64,000 nucleotides of DNA from DASSUW01 sp963844205 (GCA_963844205.1 CAWJNK010000001.1:2232001-2296000); one strand, 5' to 3'. Positions 7,025-18,599 are shown, counted from the first letter of the stretch. Program-made: numbers and translations. Notes: generated by a model not told the origin, from the letters alone.

Positions 7025-7872
7025 CAGCGGCCACCCTTCTTGCCACGGCGCCGGCCGCGGACGATGTAGCGATCGGACTGCTTGCCCTTCTTGCGGGTGC
7101 GGTAGCCGATCGTCGGCACGCCCCAGGGCGTCTGCGGATGGTTGCCCAGCGGCGTGGCGCCCTCGCCGCCGCCGTGCGGATGGTCGACCGGGTTCATGGC
7201 CGTGCCGCGGGTCTGCGGGCGCACGCCCATGTGACGCTTGCGACCCGCCTTGCCGACCGTGACGTTCTGGTGGTCGGCGTTGCCGACCACGCCGACCGTC
7301 GCGCGGCACTCGGCGCTGACGATGCGCATCTCGCCGGAGGGCAGGCGCAGCGTCGCCATGCCGCCCTCCTTCGCCATCAGCTGGATCCCGGCGCCGGCGG
7401 AGCGCCCGAGCTGGCCGCCGCGACCGGGCTGGAGCTCCACGTTGTGGATCAGCGTCCCGACCGGCATCAGCGACATCGCCATCGCGTTGCCGACCGTGAT
7501 GTCGGATCCCGCACCGGACTGCACCGTCATGCCGACGCGCAGGCGGTTGGGCGCGAGGATGTAGCTCTTCTCGCCGTCGAGGTAGTGCAGCAGGGCGATG
7601 TAGGCCGACCGGTTCGGGTCGTACTCGATCGCGGCCACGCGGGCGGGCACGCCGTCCTTGCGGTTGCGCTTGAAGTCGATCTTGCGGTACAGGCGCTTGG
7701 CGCCGCCGCCGCGATGGCGCGACGTCTTGCGCCCGTGGGCGTTGCGGCCGCCGGACTTCTTGAGGCCCTCGGTGAGCGTCTTCTCCGGCTCGGTCTTCGT
7801 GATCTCCGAGAAGTCCGGATACGTGACGAAGCGGCGGCCGGGAGAGGTGGGCTTGGGCTTGCGGATCGGCAT
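7024..7872 (-). CDS. rplB: 50S ribosomal protein L2
   Basis: The 282-residue L2 starts MPIRKPKPTSPGRRFVTYPD. It contains RNAHGRKTSRHRGGGAKRLY and the peptidyl-transferase-proximal signature MNPVDHPHGGGEGATPLGN with the conserved His. It ends RYIVRGRRRGKKGGR. L2 is a primary 23S binder needed for subunit association and peptidyl transfer. A gap of 3 bp separates it from rplW. Confidence 0.98.
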   Translation of the reverse strand: MPIRKPKPTSPGRRFVTYPDFSEITKTEPEKTLTEGLKKSGGRNAHGRKTSRHRGGGAKRLYRKIDFKRNRKDGVPARVAAIEYDPNRSAYIALLHYLDGEKSYILAPNRLRVGMTVQSGAGSDITVGNAMAMSLMPVGTLIHNVELQPGRGGQLGRSAGAGIQLMAKEGGMATLRLPSGEMRIVSAECRATVGVVGNADHQNVTVGKAGRKRHMGVRPQTRGTAMNPVDHPHGGGEGATPLGNHPQTPWGVPTIGYRTRKKGKQSDRYIVRGRRRGKKGGR

Positions 7873-7875
7873 GGC

Positions 7876-8172
7876 TTAGAGCTCCGCCTCCAGGCCCTGG
7901 AAGATCGGAATCGTCTCGCCCTCGCGGACCTGGATGACGGCCTTCTTCCAGGCGCGCGTGCGGCCGGACGTGTAGCCGCGGCGCTTGGGCTTGGACGGCA
8001 CGCTCGAGGTGCGGACGTCGACCACGCCGACGCCGAACAGCAGCTCGACGGCCTGCTTGATCTGCGTCTTGTGAGCGTCCGGGTGGACGCGGAACGTGTA
8101 CTTGCCGATCGTCGCCAGCGCGTAGGACTTCTCGGAGACGACGGGACGGATGATCACCTGGCCGGCGTCCAT
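7876..8172 (-). CDS. rplW: 50S ribosomal protein L23
   Basis: The protein has 98 residues beginning MDAGQVIIRPVVSEKSYALA, with the conserved blocks KYTFRVHPDAHKTQIKQAVE and RTRAWKKAVIQVREGETIPI. L23 at the tunnel exit docks trigger factor and SRP. I chose the ATG at 8172 by family start; it shares a base with the rplD stop. Confidence 0.96.
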   Translation of the reverse strand: MDAGQVIIRPVVSEKSYALATIGKYTFRVHPDAHKTQIKQAVELLFGVGVVDVRTSSVPSKPKRRGYTSGRTRAWKKAVIQVREGETIPIFQGLEAEL

Positions 8173-8822
8173 CAGGCGCTCGCCTCCTCGGTGGTGGTCG
8201 CAGCCTTCTTCAGTCGCGCCCGCGCGGTGACGGAGTCGAGCGCCGGCTCGCTGAACACGACGGTGGCGGCGCCGACGAGGTCGGCCACACCGCAGTCGTC
8301 GGCCGCGAGCACGGTCACGCCGGCGAGGTTGCGGAAGGACTTGAAGGCGGCGGACTCGTCCCGGCCGGACAGGACGAGCAGGATCGAGCCGCCGCGGCGG
8401 TCGTCGATCAGCTCGGCCGCGCGCTTCGTCGACGGCGCGTCGAATGCCGCGGCATCGAGCCCGTAGACCGAGCCGCGCTCGGCATGGACCGACAGCGCGC
8501 TCCGGAGCGCGGCACGGCGGGCCTTGCGGTTGACCTTGACGGTGTAGTGGCGGGGGGTCGGCCCGAACACGACGCCGCCGCCGGCGAACTGCGGCGCGCG
8601 GATCGAGCCCGCGCGGGCGCGGCCGGTGCCCTTCTGGCGCCACGGCTTCGAGCCGCCGCCTCGCGCGAGCGCGCGGTTGCGGGTCGAGTGCGTGCCGCGG
8701 CGGCGCGCGGCGAGCTCGGCCACGACGACCTCGTGCACGAGCGGGCCGTTGAACGCCGCGCCGAACACGTCGTCGTCGAGCTTGAGCTTCTTGGTCGAGC
8801 CCAGGATCGGCGCGTCAGCCAT
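8172..8822 (-). CDS. rplD: 50S ribosomal protein L4
   Basis: The 216-residue L4 holds the tunnel-loop signature RRGTHSTRNRALARGGGSKP, WRQKGTGRARAGSIRAPQFA and the C-terminal domain with SFRNLAGVTVLAADDCGVAD. In E. coli L4 also autoregulates the S10 operon through the leader upstream of rpsJ; the leader here holds three hairpins, but their role is untested. The start overlaps the rplC stop by 8 nt. Confidence 0.97.
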   Translation of the reverse strand: MADAPILGSTKKLKLDDDVFGAAFNGPLVHEVVVAELAARRRGTHSTRNRALARGGGSKPWRQKGTGRARAGSIRAPQFAGGGVVFGPTPRHYTVKVNRKARRAALRSALSVHAERGSVYGLDAAAFDAPSTKRAAELIDDRRGGSILLVLSGRDESAAFKSFRNLAGVTVLAADDCGVADLVGAATVVFSEPALDSVTARARLKKAATTTEEASA

Positions 8823-9432
8823 CGGTGCGCACCTCCACGGTCCCGCCCTTGGGCCCCGGCACGGAGCCGCGGACGAGCATCAGGTTCTGGTCGGGGATCA
8901 GCTCGACGATCGTGAGCCCTTTCTGGGTCACGCGCTTGCCGCCCATGCGGCCCGGGCCCTTGATGCCCTTGAACACGCGCGAGGGCGTCGCCGAGGCGCC
9001 GATCGAGCCCGGCGCGCGCACGTTGTGCGAGCCGTGCGACTTCGGACCGGCGTGGAAGTTGTGGCGCTTGATCGTGCCGGCGAAGCCCTTGCCCTTGCCG
9101 GTCCCGGCGACCTTCACGACCTGGCCGACCTCGAAGTTCTCGACGGTCACGGTGTCACCCATCGTGAGCTCGCCGACCTCGTTGCGGAACTCGACCAGCG
9201 TGCGCAGCGGCGGCGCACCGGCCTTCTTGAGGTGCCCGAGCTCGGGCTTGGTGATCGCCTTCTCGCGCACGGAGCCGAAGCCGAGCTGCACGGCCTCGTA
9301 GCCGTCCTGCTCCTGGGTCCGGATCCCGGTCACCGGGCAGGGGCCCGCCTCGAGCACGGTGACGCGCTCGACGCGACCCTGGTCGGTGAAGCGCTGGGTC
9401 ATCCCCAGCTTCTTGGCAAGGATGGCTGGCAT
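8815..9432 (-). CDS. rplC: 50S ribosomal protein L3
   Basis: The 205-residue protein starts MPAILAKKLGMTQRFTDQGR. It holds the L3 core FAGTIKRHNFHAGPKSHGSH and the extension that reaches the peptidyl-transferase centre (GSIGASATPSRVFKGIKGPG, RMGGKRVTQKGL). It is an early assembly protein. The stop is followed within 8 nt by the rplD start on the same strand, and the gene lies 3 bp after rpsJ. Confidence 0.98.
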   Translation of the reverse strand: MPAILAKKLGMTQRFTDQGRVERVTVLEAGPCPVTGIRTQEQDGYEAVQLGFGSVREKAITKPELGHLKKAGAPPLRTLVEFRNEVGELTMGDTVTVENFEVGQVVKVAGTGKGKGFAGTIKRHNFHAGPKSHGSHNVRAPGSIGASATPSRVFKGIKGPGRMGGKRVTQKGLTIVELIPDQNLMLVRGSVPGPKGGTVEVRTDG

Positions 9433-9435
9433 GGG

Positions 9436-9765
9436 TTATCCGAAGGCGAGGCGGATCTCGATGTCGACGCCGGCGGGCAGGTGGTCCAGCCGCTGCAGCG
9501 AGTCGACGGTCTTGGGGGTGGGCTGGTGGATGTCGATCAGCCGCTTGTGCGTGCGGATCTCGAAGTGCTCCTGCGCGTCCTTGTCCTTGAACGGCGACTT
9601 GATCACCGCGTAGACGTTCTTCTCGGTCGGGAGCGGCACCGGTCCGGACACGGTCGCGCCCGTCCGCGTGGCGGTCTCCACGATCTCCTTGGCCGCCGTC
9701 TCGATGGCCGACGAGTCGTAGGCCTTGAGGCGGATGCGGATCTTGTTTTGGGCTACGGCTGCCAA
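9436..9765 (-). CDS. rpsJ: 30S ribosomal protein S10 (TTG start)
   Basis: The 109-residue S10 reads [L/M]AAVAQNKIRIRLKAYDSSA, with TGATVSGPVPLPTEKNVYAV and HFEIRTHKRLIDIHQPTPKT. The open frame extends upstream without family similarity, so I place the start at the TTG at 9765; no ATG or GTG is available near the conserved N-terminus, and a GGACAG-like purine stretch lies just upstream. S10 acts in the 30S head and, in other bacteria, binds NusB in antitermination. It is the first cistron of the S10 cluster, after a structured leader. Confidence 0.93.
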   Translation of the reverse strand: MAAVAQNKIRIRLKAYDSSAIETAAKEIVETATRTGATVSGPVPLPTEKNVYAVIKSPFKDKDAQEHFEIRTHKRLIDIHQPTPKTVDSLQRLDHLPAGVDIEIRLAFG

Positions 9766-9809
9766 ATTTTCTGTCCGGTTCAGGTGTTGAAGTTCTGATG
9801 GGCGTTTGC

Positions 9810-9887
9810 GGGAAATTCCTGGAGGGAAATTTCCCGTGCGCGCCCTTGGCGCGCACTGAGGGCGAGCCCCAAACGTGGGGCCCGCCC
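9810..9887 (-). promoter_or_regulatory. Three tandem hairpins in the tuf-rpsJ intergenic region (candidate S10 leader / tuf terminator)
   Basis: The 181-bp gap holds three stems. 9860-9887 is GGGCG-GCCCC pairing with GGGGC-CGCCC, with a one-base mismatch. 9836-9856 is a perfect 9-bp GTGCGCGCC stem with a 3-nt loop. 9810-9835 is GGGAAATT paired with AATTTCCC. The last ends 45 nt before the TTG of rpsJ. None has a clear T-tract on the minus strand. The stem nearest tuf may end tuf transcription; the others could form a regulatory leader. Confidence 0.5.
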
Positions 9888-9946
9888 CCTTAGGTCGTAT
9901 CTGTCGACTTCGCGCGACCGCCGGCACCCTCGCCGGCGACGCCTTG

Positions 9947-11134
<1,188 letters not shown>

Positions 11135-11202
11135 TTGTCTAATTCCTCTCTAAGTCTCGCTGGAAATCTTGTGTGTAGGCGAACCCGTGCAGACTACCGC
11201 GT

Positions 11203-13305
<2,103 letters not shown>

Positions 13306-13327
13306 GGAAGGTTCTTTCGGTTCGGGC

Positions 13328-13352
13328 AAAAAAACGGGCCCAATCTGGGCCC
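13328..13352 (-). terminator. Intrinsic terminator inside the fusA leader
   Basis: On the minus strand a 7-bp stem TGGGCCC/GGGCCCA with a 3-nt loop (13336-13352) is followed directly by seven T (13328-13334). The T-tract ends 22 nt before the fusA ATG, too close for a separate promoter unless the mRNA is nearly leaderless. Transcription into fusA therefore seems to pass this terminator, as in attenuation. Confidence 0.8.
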
Positions 13353-13388
13353 AGGTCGTTCGCACGGAGGATGGCCCGGAGATGTGGG

Positions 13389-13409
13389 CTATGTCTCTCG
13401 GCTCTCCAT
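13389..13409 (-). promoter_or_regulatory. Candidate leader mini-ORF (MESRET-stop) upstream of fusA
   Basis: An ATG at 13409 starts six codons, MESRET, then TAG. The 12 bases up to and including this ATG (GAACCTTCCATG) are identical to those at the fusA start codon about 104 nt downstream. It lies 37 nt before the terminator hairpin. The position suits a leader peptide in attenuation, but six codons could be chance and no strong Shine-Dalgarno is seen. Confidence 0.3.
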
Positions 13410-13478
13410 GGAAGGTTCCCAGGCGCCGCGCAGCGTGAACTTCGCCCCGCGACGGCATCTGAGAATAGCATCCGTCTG

Positions 13479-13943
13479 GTGGCGCGTTTTGCACCCCTGG
13501 TGCCCCTCCTGGCGGGCGCCCTGCTGCTCGTCCTCGGGGAGTTCCTGACCGTCCGCGAGATCCGCGCGGTCACCGTCGTCCCGCCCGGCGGGACCGAGAC
13601 GGGCGGCGCCCTGCACGGGTACTCGCTGGGCCTCATCGGGCTCGCGATGCTGCCGATGAGCTACGGCGCGGTGGTCCGCGGCGCGCGCCCGGCGGCCGTC
13701 GCGCTGCTCGTGCTCGCGCTGGCGGCGTGCGCGATCGTCGTCTTCGTCGACCGCCCGGTGCTCGACGACACGGGCCTGATCGGGCGCACGTACGACCTCG
13801 CCGAGGCGCGGCCCGCCGTCGGCTTCTACCTCGAGAGCCTCGGCGCCGCGCTGGCGCTGATCGGCGCCGTGGCTGCGCTCACGATGATCCCGCGGGAGGT
13901 CCGCCCGCCGCGGCGGACCGACGAAGCCGTCAGTCGACCGTGA
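13479..13943 (+). CDS. Small four-helix membrane protein of unknown function
   Basis: I do not recognise the family. From the GTG at 13479 the protein has 154 residues with four hydrophobic segments: near residues 4-23 (FAPLVPLLAGALLLVLGEFL), 48-68 (SLGLIGLAMLPMSYGAVV), 74-96 (AAVALLVLALAACAIVVFV) and 122-145 (LESLGAALALIGAVAALTMI). An outside loop links helices 1 and 2 (TVREIRAVTVVPPGGTETGG). An earlier in-frame start at 13371 would overlap the fusA leader and add non-hydrophobic residues. The 3' end overlaps the convergent oxidoreductase gene by 14 bp. It probably sits in the cytoplasmic membrane. Confidence 0.65.
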   Translation: MARFAPLVPLLAGALLLVLGEFLTVREIRAVTVVPPGGTETGGALHGYSLGLIGLAMLPMSYGAVVRGARPAAVALLVLALAACAIVVFVDRPVLDDTGLIGRTYDLAEARPAVGFYLESLGAALALIGAVAALTMIPREVRPPRRTDEAVSRP

Positions 13944-14880
13944 GGACGAGCTTGCCGCGCACGTGGCCGGCCTCGATCAGCTCGTGCGCTTCGGCCGCGC
14001 GCTCGAGCGGGAAGGCCTCCTGTACGTGCGGGCGCAGGCTGCCCTCGGCGATCAGCGGCGTGATGTGCTCGCCCAGGTCGTAGCCGCTCGGGCGGACGAA
14101 GATGTAGCTGACCTCGTGGTGGCCGTTGCGCGGCTCGGGCGGCGGCTGGGCGACGGACACGAGGCGCCCGCCCGGTCGCAGCGCGCCGAAGGCCTGCTCG
14201 CGGTCCTCGCCGCCGAACAGGTCGAAGGCGGCGTCGGTGCCGGAGTCGGCCAGCAGGTCGCGGACGTGGCCGGGGACGTCGTCGATCGCGTAGTCGAGCG
14301 GCTCGGCCCCGAGCTCGCGCAGGAAGTCGTGGTTGGCTTCGGACGCGGTCGCCACCACGCGCGCCCCGCGCGCGACCGCGAGCTGCACGGTGAGGTGGCC
14401 GACACCGCCGGCCCCGCCGCCCAGGAACAGCGTCTCGCCGCCGCGCAGCCCGAGCGCCTCCAGCGACTGGTGGGCGGTGAGCACGGGCAGCGGCAGCGCC
14501 GCGGCCTCCTCGAACGAGAGCTCGGGCGGCATGTGCGCGAAGAAGCCCTCCGGCGCGGTGGCGTACTCGGCGTAGGTGCCGTACTGGAGGTGGTGGCGGC
14601 GGATGTAGCCGTAGACCTGGTCGCCGGGCTTGAACCACGTCACCGCGGCGCCGGCCTTCTCGACGACGCCGGCGACGTCCCAGCCGAGGATGACCGGGAA
14701 GTGGAACGGCAGCTTCTCCGCCATGTAGCCGCCGCGGATCTTGGTGTCGACGGGGTTGACCCCGGCGGCCTTGACACGCACGAGGACGCCGTCGGGCGCG
14801 ACGGGCGGGACGTCGTGCTCGATCAGCTCGAGCTTGTCCCGGCCTCCCCACTCGCGGACGGCGATTGCGCGCACGAGCAC
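13930..14880 (-). CDS. NADP-dependent zinc-free MDR oxidoreductase (quinone oxidoreductase-like)
   Basis: This 316-residue medium-chain dehydrogenase/reductase has an N-terminal GroES-like domain (PPVAPDGVLVRVKAAGVNPV) and a Rossmann fold with GGGAGGVGHLTVQLAVARGA. It lacks the Cys/His zinc ligands of alcohol dehydrogenases, so a quinone or enone reductase using NADPH is likely; the substrate is unknown. It lies 37 bp downstream of rpsG on the same strand, so it may share the rpsL-rpsG transcript. Its presence splits rpsLG from fusA-tuf. The start MLVRAIAVREWGGRDKLELI fits the family. Confidence 0.85.
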   Translation of the reverse strand: MLVRAIAVREWGGRDKLELIEHDVPPVAPDGVLVRVKAAGVNPVDTKIRGGYMAEKLPFHFPVILGWDVAGVVEKAGAAVTWFKPGDQVYGYIRRHHLQYGTYAEYATAPEGFFAHMPPELSFEEAAALPLPVLTAHQSLEALGLRGGETLFLGGGAGGVGHLTVQLAVARGARVVATASEANHDFLRELGAEPLDYAIDDVPGHVRDLLADSGTDAAFDLFGGEDREQAFGALRPGGRLVSVAQPPPEPRNGHHEVSYIFVRPSGYDLGEHITPLIAEGSLRPHVQEAFPLERAAEAHELIEAGHVRGKLVLTVD

Positions 14881-14917
14881 AACCTATCCCGCCGACCGCG
14901 CGCGGAAACGGCTCGTT

Positions 14918-15388
14918 CTACCAGCGGTAGTGGGCGAAGGCCTTGTTGGCCTGCGCCATGCGGAACACGTCGTCCTTGCGCTTGAAGGCCGCGCCCTGCT
15001 GCGACTGCGCGTCGAGCAGCTCGTTGGCGAGCCGCTGGGCCATCGACTTCTCGCGCCGGTTGCGGGCGAACTCGACCAGCCAGCGCACGGCGAGCGTCCG
15101 CGCGCGCGTCGCCGGCACCTCCACCGGCACCTGGTACGTCGCGCCGCCGACCCGGCGGGATTTGACCTCGAGCACGGGCGTGAGCGCCTTGATCGAGATC
15201 TCCAGCGCCTCGACCGGGTCCTTGCCCGTGCGCTCGGAGAGGATCGCGAGCGCGTCGTAGACGATCCGCTCGGCCTTCGACTTCTTGCCGTCCAGCATCA
15301 CGCGGTTGACCACCTGCGAGACGAGCTTGGAGCGGTGGACGGGGTCCGGGTCGATCGGACGCTTGGTGGCGGCAGCGCGACGGGGCAT
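14918..15388 (-). CDS. rpsG: 30S ribosomal protein S7
   Basis: The 156-residue S7 starts MPRRAAATKRPIDPDPVHRS and carries VNRVMLDGKKSKAERIVYDA, GGATYQVPVEVPATRARTLA and RREKSMAQRLANELLDAQSQ. It organises the 3' major domain of 16S rRNA and contacts E-site tRNA. In E. coli S7 represses the str operon. The ATG shares a base with the rpsL stop. Unusually, fusA does not follow. Confidence 0.98.
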   Translation of the reverse strand: MPRRAAATKRPIDPDPVHRSKLVSQVVNRVMLDGKKSKAERIVYDALAILSERTGKDPVEALEISIKALTPVLEVKSRRVGGATYQVPVEVPATRARTLAVRWLVEFARNRREKSMAQRLANELLDAQSQQGAAFKRKDDVFRMAQANKAFAHYRW

Positions 15389-15783
15389 TACTTCGCCTTC
15401 ACGCCGTACTGCGAGCGGGCCTTCTTGCGGTCCGACACGCCGGCGGCGTCGAGCGTCCCGCGCACGACCTTGTAGCGCACGCCCGGCAGGTCCTTGACGC
15501 GGCCGCCGCGCACGAGCACGACGGAGTGCTCCTGCAGGTTGTGGCCCTCGCCGGGGATGTACGTCGTGACCTCCATCCCGTTGGTGAGCCGGACGCGGGC
15601 GACCTTGCGAAGCGCCGAGTTCGGCTTCTTCGGCGTGGTCGTGTACACGCGCGTGCAGACGCCGCGGCGCTGCGGAGCGGCCACCTTCTTCTTGCGGCCC
15701 TTGCCGGACTTCAGGCCCGGCGTGGCCAGCTTCTTCGTCTTCGGGTTCCGGCCCTTCCGGACCAGCTGGGAAGTCGTGGGCAT
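15388..15783 (-). CDS. rpsL: 30S ribosomal protein S12
   Basis: The 131-residue S12 starts MPTTSQLVRKGRNPKTKKLA. The decoding loops are TTPKKPNSALRKVARVRLT and PGEGHNLQEHSVVLVRGGRV-KDLPGVRY; the lysines at which streptomycin-resistance substitutions occur are wild type. A short Gly/Lys insertion (GLKSGKGRKKK) makes it slightly longer than E. coli S12 (124 aa). The start lies only 23 bp after the ald stop, so rpsL transcription must come from within or upstream of ald. Confidence 0.98.
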   Translation of the reverse strand: MPTTSQLVRKGRNPKTKKLATPGLKSGKGRKKKVAAPQRRGVCTRVYTTTPKKPNSALRKVARVRLTNGMEVTTYIPGEGHNLQEHSVVLVRGGRVKDLPGVRYKVVRGTLDAAGVSDRKKARSQYGVKAK

Positions 15784-15806
15784 ACGGCGGAAAAGCGTAG
15801 CAGCGG

Positions 15807-16931
15807 CTAGGCGGCCGCCCCCAATGCCTCTCCGAGCTCCACGTAGGGCTGCCCGGTCGCGTTCGCCACCGGCTGGTAGGTCACCTTGCCCGCGACGACG
15901 TTGAAGCCCTTCGCCAGCCCGGGGTTCTCCTCGGCGGCCTGAGCGGCGCCGGAGTCGGCGAGGTGGAGGATGTAGGGCAGCGTCGCGTTGGTCAGCGCGT
16001 AGGTGCTCGTGATCGGCACCGCGCCGGGCATGTTCGCGACGCAGTAGTGGGTGACGCCGTCGACCTCGTAGGTGGGATCGGAGTGGGTGGTCGGCCGGGA
16101 GGTCTCGAAGCAGCCCCCCTGGTCGATCGAGACGTCGACCAGGACGGCGTGGCGCTTCATCAGCTTGAGCTGGTCCCGCCGCACCACGTACGGGGCCTTG
16201 GCGCCGTGCACGAGCACCGCGCCGATCACCAGGTCGGCCTCGGGCAGCATCCGCTCGATGTCGAGCGTCGATGCGTAGCACGTGTCGGCCCGGCCCTGGA
16301 ACGCGATGTCGAGCTCGCGCAGGCGGTCGATGTTGCGGTCGTAGACGAAGACCGACGCCTCCATCCCGAGCGCGATGAACGCCGCGTTCATCCCCACCAC
16401 GCCGCCGCCGATGATCATCACCTTGGCCGCCGCCACGCCGGGGACGCCGCCGAGCAGGATCCCGCGCCCCCCGAGCGGCTTCTCGAGCATGAACGCCCCG
16501 GCCTGGGTGGCAATCTTGCCCGCCACCTCGCTCATCGGGGCCAGCAGCGGCAGCCGGCCGCGGGTGTCCTCCACCGTCTCGTAGGCCACACACGTGGCCT
16601 CCGACTCCACCAACCCGCGCGTGAGCTCGGGATCCGGCGCCAGGTGCAGGTACGTGAACAGCAGGTGCCGCGGCTCCAGCCGGGCCACCTCCTCCGGCTG
16701 CGGCTCCTTGACCTTGACGATCATGTCGGCCTCGCCGAATACGGCCTCGGCGTCCGGCAGGATGCGCGCGCCCTGAGTGCTGTAGTCCTCGTCGGAGATC
16801 GCCGACCCCTCGCCGGCACCGGCCTGGACCACGATCTCGTGGTCGCGCTCGACCAGCTCGCGCACGCCCGCGGGCGTGAGCGCGACTCGGTACTCGTCCG
16901 TCTTGATCTCAGTGGGAACGCCGACGATCAC
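15807..16931 (-). CDS. ald: Alanine dehydrogenase (GTG start)
   Basis: This 374-residue enzyme interconverts L-alanine and pyruvate plus ammonia using NAD. The N-terminal catalytic domain has VIVGVPTEIKTDEYRVALTP, IVKVKEPQPEE and the active-site region FTYLHLAPDPEL. The Rossmann domain holds AAKVMIIGGGVVGMNAAFIA. MLPEADLVIGAVLVHGAKAP and NMPGAVPITSTYALTN are family signatures. The GTG at 16931 overlaps the stop of the PucR regulator (GTGA). Bacillus subtilis ald is likewise controlled by a PucR-type protein, AdeR, so activation by the upstream gene is a reasonable inference. Confidence 0.96.
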   Translation of the reverse strand: MIVGVPTEIKTDEYRVALTPAGVRELVERDHEIVVQAGAGEGSAISDEDYSTQGARILPDAEAVFGEADMIVKVKEPQPEEVARLEPRHLLFTYLHLAPDPELTRGLVESEATCVAYETVEDTRGRLPLLAPMSEVAGKIATQAGAFMLEKPLGGRGILLGGVPGVAAAKVMIIGGGVVGMNAAFIALGMEASVFVYDRNIDRLRELDIAFQGRADTCYASTLDIERMLPEADLVIGAVLVHGAKAPYVVRRDQLKLMKRHAVLVDVSIDQGGCFETSRPTTHSDPTYEVDGVTHYCVANMPGAVPITSTYALTNATLPYILHLADSGAAQAAEENPGLAKGFNVVAGKVTYQPVANATGQPYVELGEALGAAA

Positions 16932-18538
16932 GCAGGTCCTTTCGTCAGTTCGCGGCCGCGCAGGGCAAGCCAGAAGTCGATGCGGTCGCGCGCAGAGTCC
17001 AGCGAGCGGCCGGTCAGCTCCTCGACGCGCCGGATCCGGTAGCGCAACGTGTGGCGGTGACAGTACAACTGGCGGGCGGCGCGCTCCCACTGGCCGTTGC
17101 ACTCGATGAACGCCTCGAGCGAGCGCATCAGCTCACCGCCGTACGCGCCCTCGCCCTCCTCGATGGGATCCAGGATCGAGTCGCAGAACAGCCGCAGCGC
17201 CTCGTCGTCCTGGAGCGAGAGCAGGAGCTGGAACGAGCCGAGGTCCCGGTAGGTCGCCAGCCCGGCGGCGCCTCCGTTGACGTCGAGCCCGCGGGCCTCG
17301 AGCGCGCAGCGGGCCTCGTGGAAGGCGCGCCGGAGGTCGCCGGCGGCGACCGGCCGGCCCGCGCCGGCGTCGAGGTCGTCGCCGACGTCGTGGCTGACCC
17401 GCGCCCGCAGCCGCTCCGCGAGCGCGAACAGCTCCTCGTCGCCGCCGCGCGGCGGGGCCAGCAGCGCGCACGAGAAGCGCCCGGTGCCGGCGGCGAGGCC
17501 GGAGGGCGCCTCGTCGCGCAGCGCCCGTGCCAGCGAGTCCTCGGCGGCGGCCTTGAGCGGCCGCGGCGGAGCGAGCACGAGCACGGCCGCGCGGTCCCGC
17601 AGGCCGAACGGCTCGAGCCGCCGCGCCAGCTCGGCGCCGTCGAGGTCGCCGGACACCATCGCGGTCAGCACGTCGCCGGCGAGGCGGCGCTCGGTCTCGT
17701 CCGCGACCCGGCGGCGGAGCAGCTCGAGCGCGACCACGGTGACGGCCTGATGGAGCGTGAGGCGGTCGAACTCGGTCAGCGGCCCGCCGTCCTTGGCCGC
17801 GAGCAGCCAGGCTTGCGGCGCCGGCCCTTCGCCGCCCGCGCCGTTGGCGGGGCGCTCGGGCGGCGTGCGCGGCACGGGCAGCGCCAGCGCGCGGCCGGCC
17901 AGCTCGCCGCCGGGCGCGTAGCCGCGGCGGCCGCCGGCGAGGGCCCGCTCCCGCAGCTCGTCGGCCAGGGCGTCGACGGCTGCGTCGCGGAGGGGCGTGC
18001 CGGCCGCGCGGCGCGCGAGCACCTCGCCGCGTGCGTCGAAGATGATCGCGGGCCCGCCGATCAGCGACGCCAGCGCGCCCGCGACGCCGTCGAGGCCGCG
18101 CTCGGAGAGCACGATCCGCTCGAGCCGCTCGTGCGCGGAGATCGCGCGCTGGAGGACCGCGTAGTGCTCGTTGACGAGATGCGTGAACGCCTTCTCGGTG
18201 ACGGCGATGAACGGCACCTCGTACGGAACCTCGAAGAGCGGGAAGCCGTGCTCCTCGGCCGCCTCGATCATCGCCCGCGGCACCTGCGGATGAGCGAAGC
18301 CGGTGCCGAGGCCGAGCCCGGCCAGGCCGTGGCCGGCGAGCCGCGCGACGTACTCGCGCTGCACGTCGGCGCGCGCGAGCTGGAGGCCGGTGGTCAGCAG
18401 CAGCTCGCCGCCCGACAGCCATGGCGTCGGATCGACGATCTCGGAGATGTGGACCCAGCGAACCGCGTTGTCGACCCCCGCCTCCCCGGCGACCAGCCTG
18501 ACGTCGAGGTCGCGCAGGAGGTCACGGAGCGCCAGCAT
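16928..18538 (-). CDS. PucR-family transcriptional regulator (AdeR-like), upstream of ald
   Basis: The 536-residue protein has an N-terminal PucR domain (MLALRDLLRDLDVRLVAGEA, HISEIVDPTPWLSGGELLLT), a variable GAF/GGDEF-like middle and a C-terminal helix-turn-helix of the PucR type (YCHRHTLRYRIRRVEELTGR-SLDSARDRIDFWLALRG). It ends in a GTGA overlap with ald. It most likely controls alanine catabolism by sensing alanine; that is inference from AdeR of Bacillus. The ATG at 18538 lies back-to-back with the alpha/beta hydrolase, so the shared upstream region is very short. Confidence 0.9.
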   Translation of the reverse strand: MLALRDLLRDLDVRLVAGEAGVDNAVRWVHISEIVDPTPWLSGGELLLTTGLQLARADVQREYVARLAGHGLAGLGLGTGFAHPQVPRAMIEAAEEHGFPLFEVPYEVPFIAVTEKAFTHLVNEHYAVLQRAISAHERLERIVLSERGLDGVAGALASLIGGPAIIFDARGEVLARRAAGTPLRDAAVDALADELRERALAGGRRGYAPGGELAGRALALPVPRTPPERPANGAGGEGPAPQAWLLAAKDGGPLTEFDRLTLHQAVTVVALELLRRRVADETERRLAGDVLTAMVSGDLDGAELARRLEPFGLRDRAAVLVLAPPRPLKAAAEDSLARALRDEAPSGLAAGTGRFSCALLAPPRGGDEELFALAERLRARVSHDVGDDLDAGAGRPVAAGDLRRAFHEARCALEARGLDVNGGAAGLATYRDLGSFQLLLSLQDDEALRLFCDSILDPIEEGEGAYGGELMRSLEAFIECNGQWERAARQLYCHRHTLRYRIRRVEELTGRSLDSARDRIDFWLALRGRELTKGPA

Positions 18539-18599
18539 GGTACGGATCGTCGCGGGTCATTCGCCGTTTCGGACAACCTACCGCTTGGCGGGCGGTACC

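Noticed and set aside
13371..13478. Longer N-terminus of the small membrane protein from 13371
   Set aside because: It would lie over the fusA leader and adds Arg/Pro-rich residues before the first membrane helix; the GTG at 13479 fits better.
18303..18599. Extended N-terminus of the alpha/beta hydrolase back to 18303
   Set aside because: This part is antisense to pucR and has no hydrolase-like sequence; family similarity starts at VLDLSHFRTG.
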